Source: DATKIY01 sp035543875
GTDB lineage: Bacteria > Actinomycetota > Actinomycetes > JAHEKZ01
Direction of reading: 5' to 3'
Assembly: GCA_035543875.1 (NCBI GenBank)
Contig: DATKIY010000001.1
Coordinates: forward strand, 1 to 7,393
Length of the DNA: 7,393 nucleotides
Shown here: positions 5,878 to 7,393 of the stretch, in pieces
Layout: every line of letters begins with the position of its first letter
How positions within the stretch are numbered: position 1 is the first letter of the stretch
The notes under the pieces: generated by a model
Databases searched by the model: none
Told to the model about the DNA's origin: nothing
Seen by the model: only the letters and a program-made list of their open reading frames with translations
Position numbers and translations under genes: made by a program

Positions 5878-5961
5878 GTGAATCCGAAGACCAGACGCTG
5901 GATCGTTCCGTTGGCGTTAGTCGTGTTCATCGGATTGGCTGTCCTGGCGGCGCTTCGCTAG
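5878..5961 (+). CDS. 27-residue single-pass membrane miniprotein
   Basis: The ORF runs from GTG at 5878 to TAG at 5959-5961. It encodes a 27-residue peptide with a basic start (NPKTRRW, residues 2-8) and a hydrophobic run from about I9 to L26 (IVPLALVVFIGLAVLAAL) closing with Arg. That is a complete single transmembrane helix with positive charges on the cytoplasmic side. The leaderless-type promoter 6 nt upstream, the fit to the otherwise unexplained gap after DUF2530, and the sharp basic-then-hydrophobic pattern all argue that it is real. The ORF contains one TTA leucine codon. I do not recognise a named family, though I have an impression of similar tiny proteins at actinobacterial loci of this kind. 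The main doubt is length, since a hydrophobic 27-codon ORF can occur by chance. Confidence 0.6.
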   Translation: MNPKTRRWIVPLALVVFIGLAVLAALR

Positions 5962-6032
5962 CGGACCGTTGTATTAATCGATCTTGGCTGCAGCCCTTCC
6001 CACGGTGCTAAGTCGGCGGCAGCATAGACGGC

Positions 6033-6578
6033 ATGCCTGAGACGAACAGGGCCTCACTCGCGTTGATCGGCGCGCTTGTGGTGGGCGCGGTGGTTTCGGT
6101 ATCGCTCGGTGCGTACGGGCGGGTCCATGACCCCACGTTTGAATCAATCACGACGCTTGGATTCTCAACACTTCCCCAGATGAAAGCTTGGCTCGCAACG
6201 CTCGCAGCTGTACTGGCGCTCGTCCAACTAATTACCGCACTCCGCATGTACGGACGGCTCGGCAGCGGGAAGCCATCGCGGGCCGTCGCCATCACCCATC
6301 GAACGTCCGGAGTTGTGGCTGTTCTGGTGACGCTGCCCGTTGCCTATCACTGCCTTTGGTCGCTCGGCTTTGAGACCTACAGCAACCGAGTCCTTGTCCA
6401 CTCGGTGTTGGGTTGCCTGTTCTACGGCGTATTCGTCGCAAAGATGCTGACGCTAAAGATCAAGCGAGCGCCGGGGTGGGCTATCCCCTTGCTCGGCGGC
6501 GCCACCTTCGCGGTGCTGATTGGTGTTGTTTCGACTTCAGCATTTTGGTACTTCGCGCAGGGCAGTCCCTCGTACTGA
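6033..6578 (+). CDS. DUF6529-family five-helix membrane protein, possibly haem-binding
   Basis: The product is 181 residues with five probable transmembrane helices at about 8-28, 52-73, 92-112, 119-140 and 148-173. Conserved-looking features are YGRVHDPT (28-35), LPQMKAWLA (47-55), ITHRTSGVVAV (87-97), YHCLWSLGF (105-113), VHSVLGCLFYGVFVAKM (122-138) and SAFWYF near the end. These match the actinobacterial DUF6529 pattern as I remember it. H89 and H106 sit near opposite ends of the third helix and H123 lies in the fourth. This arrangement recalls b-type cytochromes of the cytochrome b561 or ferric-reductase-like kind, so a membrane haem protein is plausible but unproven. ATG at 6033 has no strong ribosome-binding site. 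The 71-bp gap upstream (5962-6032) holds a 10-bp palindrome, GGCTGCAGCC, at 5986-5995 and no clear promoter. Confidence 0.8.
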   Translation: MPETNRASLALIGALVVGAVVSVSLGAYGRVHDPTFESITTLGFSTLPQMKAWLATLAAVLALVQLITALRMYGRLGSGKPSRAVAITHRTSGVVAVLVTLPVAYHCLWSLGFETYSNRVLVHSVLGCLFYGVFVAKMLTLKIKRAPGWAIPLLGGATFAVLIGVVSTSAFWYFAQGSPSY

Positions 6579-6612
6579 GGCGTGGCGGATCTCACTGCAC
6601 TGCTGACCGCGG

Positions 6613-6649
6613 CGGGAGAGCGTTGAGTTCGAGACTGTTACCTCTCCCG
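6613..6649. terminator. Weak candidate bidirectional terminator (8-bp inverted repeat)
   Basis: CGGGAGAG at 6613-6620 is the exact inverse of CTCTCCCG at 6642-6649, with a 21-nt loop. It lies between the convergent DUF6529 and reductase genes and overlaps the last codons of the latter. The perfect stem and location suit a terminator serving both genes. The long loop and lack of a T-run make it weak. Confidence 0.3.
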
Positions 6650-7258
6650 GACTGCGTAGGTCAGGTGGGTCACCCGCTGTGTGGGCTCCGCGCGGACCTG
6701 CACCAAGGCCACGCGGCCCGCGTCGACGCCCTCGAACAGGCGGATTCCGGAGCCGAACAGCACGGGCGACAGCGCGATCGAGAACTCGTCGATCAGGCCG
6801 GCGTTCACGTACTCCAGGATCGTTGCCCCGCCGCCCGCGATGCGGACGTCTCGGTCGCCGGCGGCCGCGCGGGCCTGGTCGAGTGCAGTCTCGATGCCGT
6901 CGTTGACGAAGTGGAAGGTGGTCCCACCCGGCCGCTGCCAGGGGTCACGCTTTTCGTGCGTCACGACGAAAACCGACGTGTGGAACGGCGCCTCCTCTGG
7001 CCACGCCTGCTCGCCGGCGTCGAACATGCGCTTGCCCATCACGCTCGCGCCGGTGCGCTCGAACGTGTCCCGCGCGATGTCGTTGTCGCGCCCTTCCTCG
7101 CCGCCCTCGCCGAGCTTCAGGCTCTCCCGGAAGAACCGCAGCGGGAAGGCCCACTGGTGCAGTTCCATCCACTGCGGCCCCATCAGGTCCCCGAGGGACT
7201 CGGGCGCGATGAACCCGTCCAGCGACATCGTCACGCTGAAGAACACCTTTCCAGCCAT
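6638..7258 (-). CDS. Dihydrofolate reductase-family protein (RibD C-terminal-like domain)
   Basis: The product has 206 residues with the RibD-C/DHFR-like fold: first strand and loop MAGKVFFSVTMSLDGFIAPE (1-20), RTGASVMGKRMFD (68-80), HTSVFVVTHEKRDPW (93-107), a nucleotide-binding glycine turn RIAGGGATILEY (139-150), and LIDEFSIALSPVLFGSG (155-171). By family it is a small cytoplasmic NAD(P)H-dependent reductase. It is unlikely to be the folate-pathway FolA, and its substrate is unknown. Residues 45-60 carry an acidic, glycine-rich insertion, common in this subgroup. The start is ATG at 7258. The gene follows the SRPBCC gene with a TGATG junction, and AAGGGAG at 7275-7269 lies 10 nt upstream as a ribosome-binding site, so the two are coupled. 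G+C is visibly higher than in the genes to the left. Confidence 0.93.
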   Translation of the reverse strand: MAGKVFFSVTMSLDGFIAPESLGDLMGPQWMELHQWAFPLRFFRESLKLGEGGEEGRDNDIARDTFERTGASVMGKRMFDAGEQAWPEEAPFHTSVFVVTHEKRDPWQRPGGTTFHFVNDGIETALDQARAAAGDRDVRIAGGGATILEYVNAGLIDEFSIALSPVLFGSGIRLFEGVDAGRVALVQVRAEPTQRVTHLTYAVRER

Positions 7259-7393
7259 CAGTTCTCGACTCCCTTCCGAACGAACTCGGTGATGTAGGCA
7301 GCCAGATTGCTCAGGGTCTGCTGGCCGCCCTCGATCGCGTGGTACTTCTCGATCGCCTCGTCGCGCAGTTCCTTGGTGGGGAACACCGTGCGC
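7258..7393 (-). CDS. SRPBCC (AHSA1-like) domain protein, C-terminal 44 residues, cut by the right edge
   Basis: A minus-strand frame enters from the right edge and ends at TGA (7260-7258). The visible residues include TVFPTKELRDEAIEKYHAIE, then GGQQTLSNLAAYITEF, then RKGVEN. The block with F-P, the RDE-aliphatic motif and GG-x-QTL-x-x-L-x-x-Y is the usual C-terminal helix of SRPBCC/AHSA1-like ligand-binding proteins. These have a hydrophobic cavity and are often paired with an ArsR-type regulator and a DHFR-family reductase. Here the reductase follows directly, with a one-base overlap of TGA and ATG, which supports the call. An ArsR-type regulator upstream would lie outside the window. The ligand cannot be inferred. 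Confidence 0.85.
   Translation of the reverse strand, partial: RTVFPTKELRDEAIEKYHAIEGGQQTLSNLAAYITEFVRKGVEN

Noticed and set aside
5986..5995. Palindrome GGCTGCAGCC upstream of the DUF6529 gene as an operator
   Set aside because: A single 10-bp palindrome with no second copy and no promoter placed around it is compatible with chance.
5700..6011. 103-residue plus-strand ORF over DUF2530 and the miniprotein
   Set aside because: Antisense to DUF2530 at one end and out of frame with the promoter-backed 27-residue ORF at the other; the translation has no coherent hydrophobic or domain pattern.
6413..7297. 294-residue plus-strand ORF across DUF6529 and the reductase, and a 203-residue plus-strand ORF at 6681-7292
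   Set aside because: Both are Arg-rich and domain-free, and lie antisense to the clear DHFR-family gene; long open antisense frames are expected at about 70% G+C.

Overview
The window is a stretch of chromosome from an actinomycete. I base this on the family content: an XPB/Ssl2-like helicase C-terminal-domain protein of the Rv0862c type, a long cold-shock protein of the Rv0871 type, and DUF2771, DUF3027, DUF2530 and DUF6529 proteins, all of which are essentially actinobacterial. GTG starts and probable leaderless promoters also fit. G+C is moderate for the phylum over most of the window (about 58-63% in hand-counted 60-base blocks) and rises to about 68-75% in the last ~750 bases. I cannot name the genus.

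Layout, left to right. (1) 1-631, minus strand: the start of a large helicase-like protein, cut by the window edge, preceded by a small two-helix membrane protein. (2) 632-789: a divergent intergenic region with three copies of ATCGACGGA just ahead of the cold-shock gene. (3) 790-1173, plus: cold-shock domain protein with an actinobacterial C-terminal extension. (4) 1191-1682, minus: a DUF2771 lipoprotein, convergent with the cold-shock gene. (5) 1737-5586, plus: a DUF3027 protein overlapping a ~1000-residue sacsin/Hsp90-like GHKL ATPase, probably translationally coupled. The divergent promoters of (4) and (5) seem to share a -10 element. (6) 5583-5822, minus: DUF2530 membrane protein, whose stop codon lies in the same CTAG as that of the ATPase. 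(7) 5878-5961, plus: an unlisted 27-codon ORF for a tiny membrane protein, behind a good leaderless -10. (8) 6033-6578, plus: five-helix DUF6529 membrane protein with histidines placed like haem ligands. (9) 6638-7393, minus: an SRPBCC (AHSA1-like) protein, cut by the window edge, coupled by TGATG to a RibD-C/DHFR-like reductase. This module is richer in G+C and is probably of separate origin.

Most of the window looks like a conserved actinobacterial neighbourhood of nucleic-acid and stress-related genes of unknown physiology (helicase-like, cold shock, DUF3027 with a zinc-like Cys/His set, GHKL ATPase), with small envelope proteins interspersed. The best candidate for an undescribed system is the coupled DUF3027-GHKL ATPase pair. 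I see no transposon, CRISPR array, tRNA, rRNA or phage genes.
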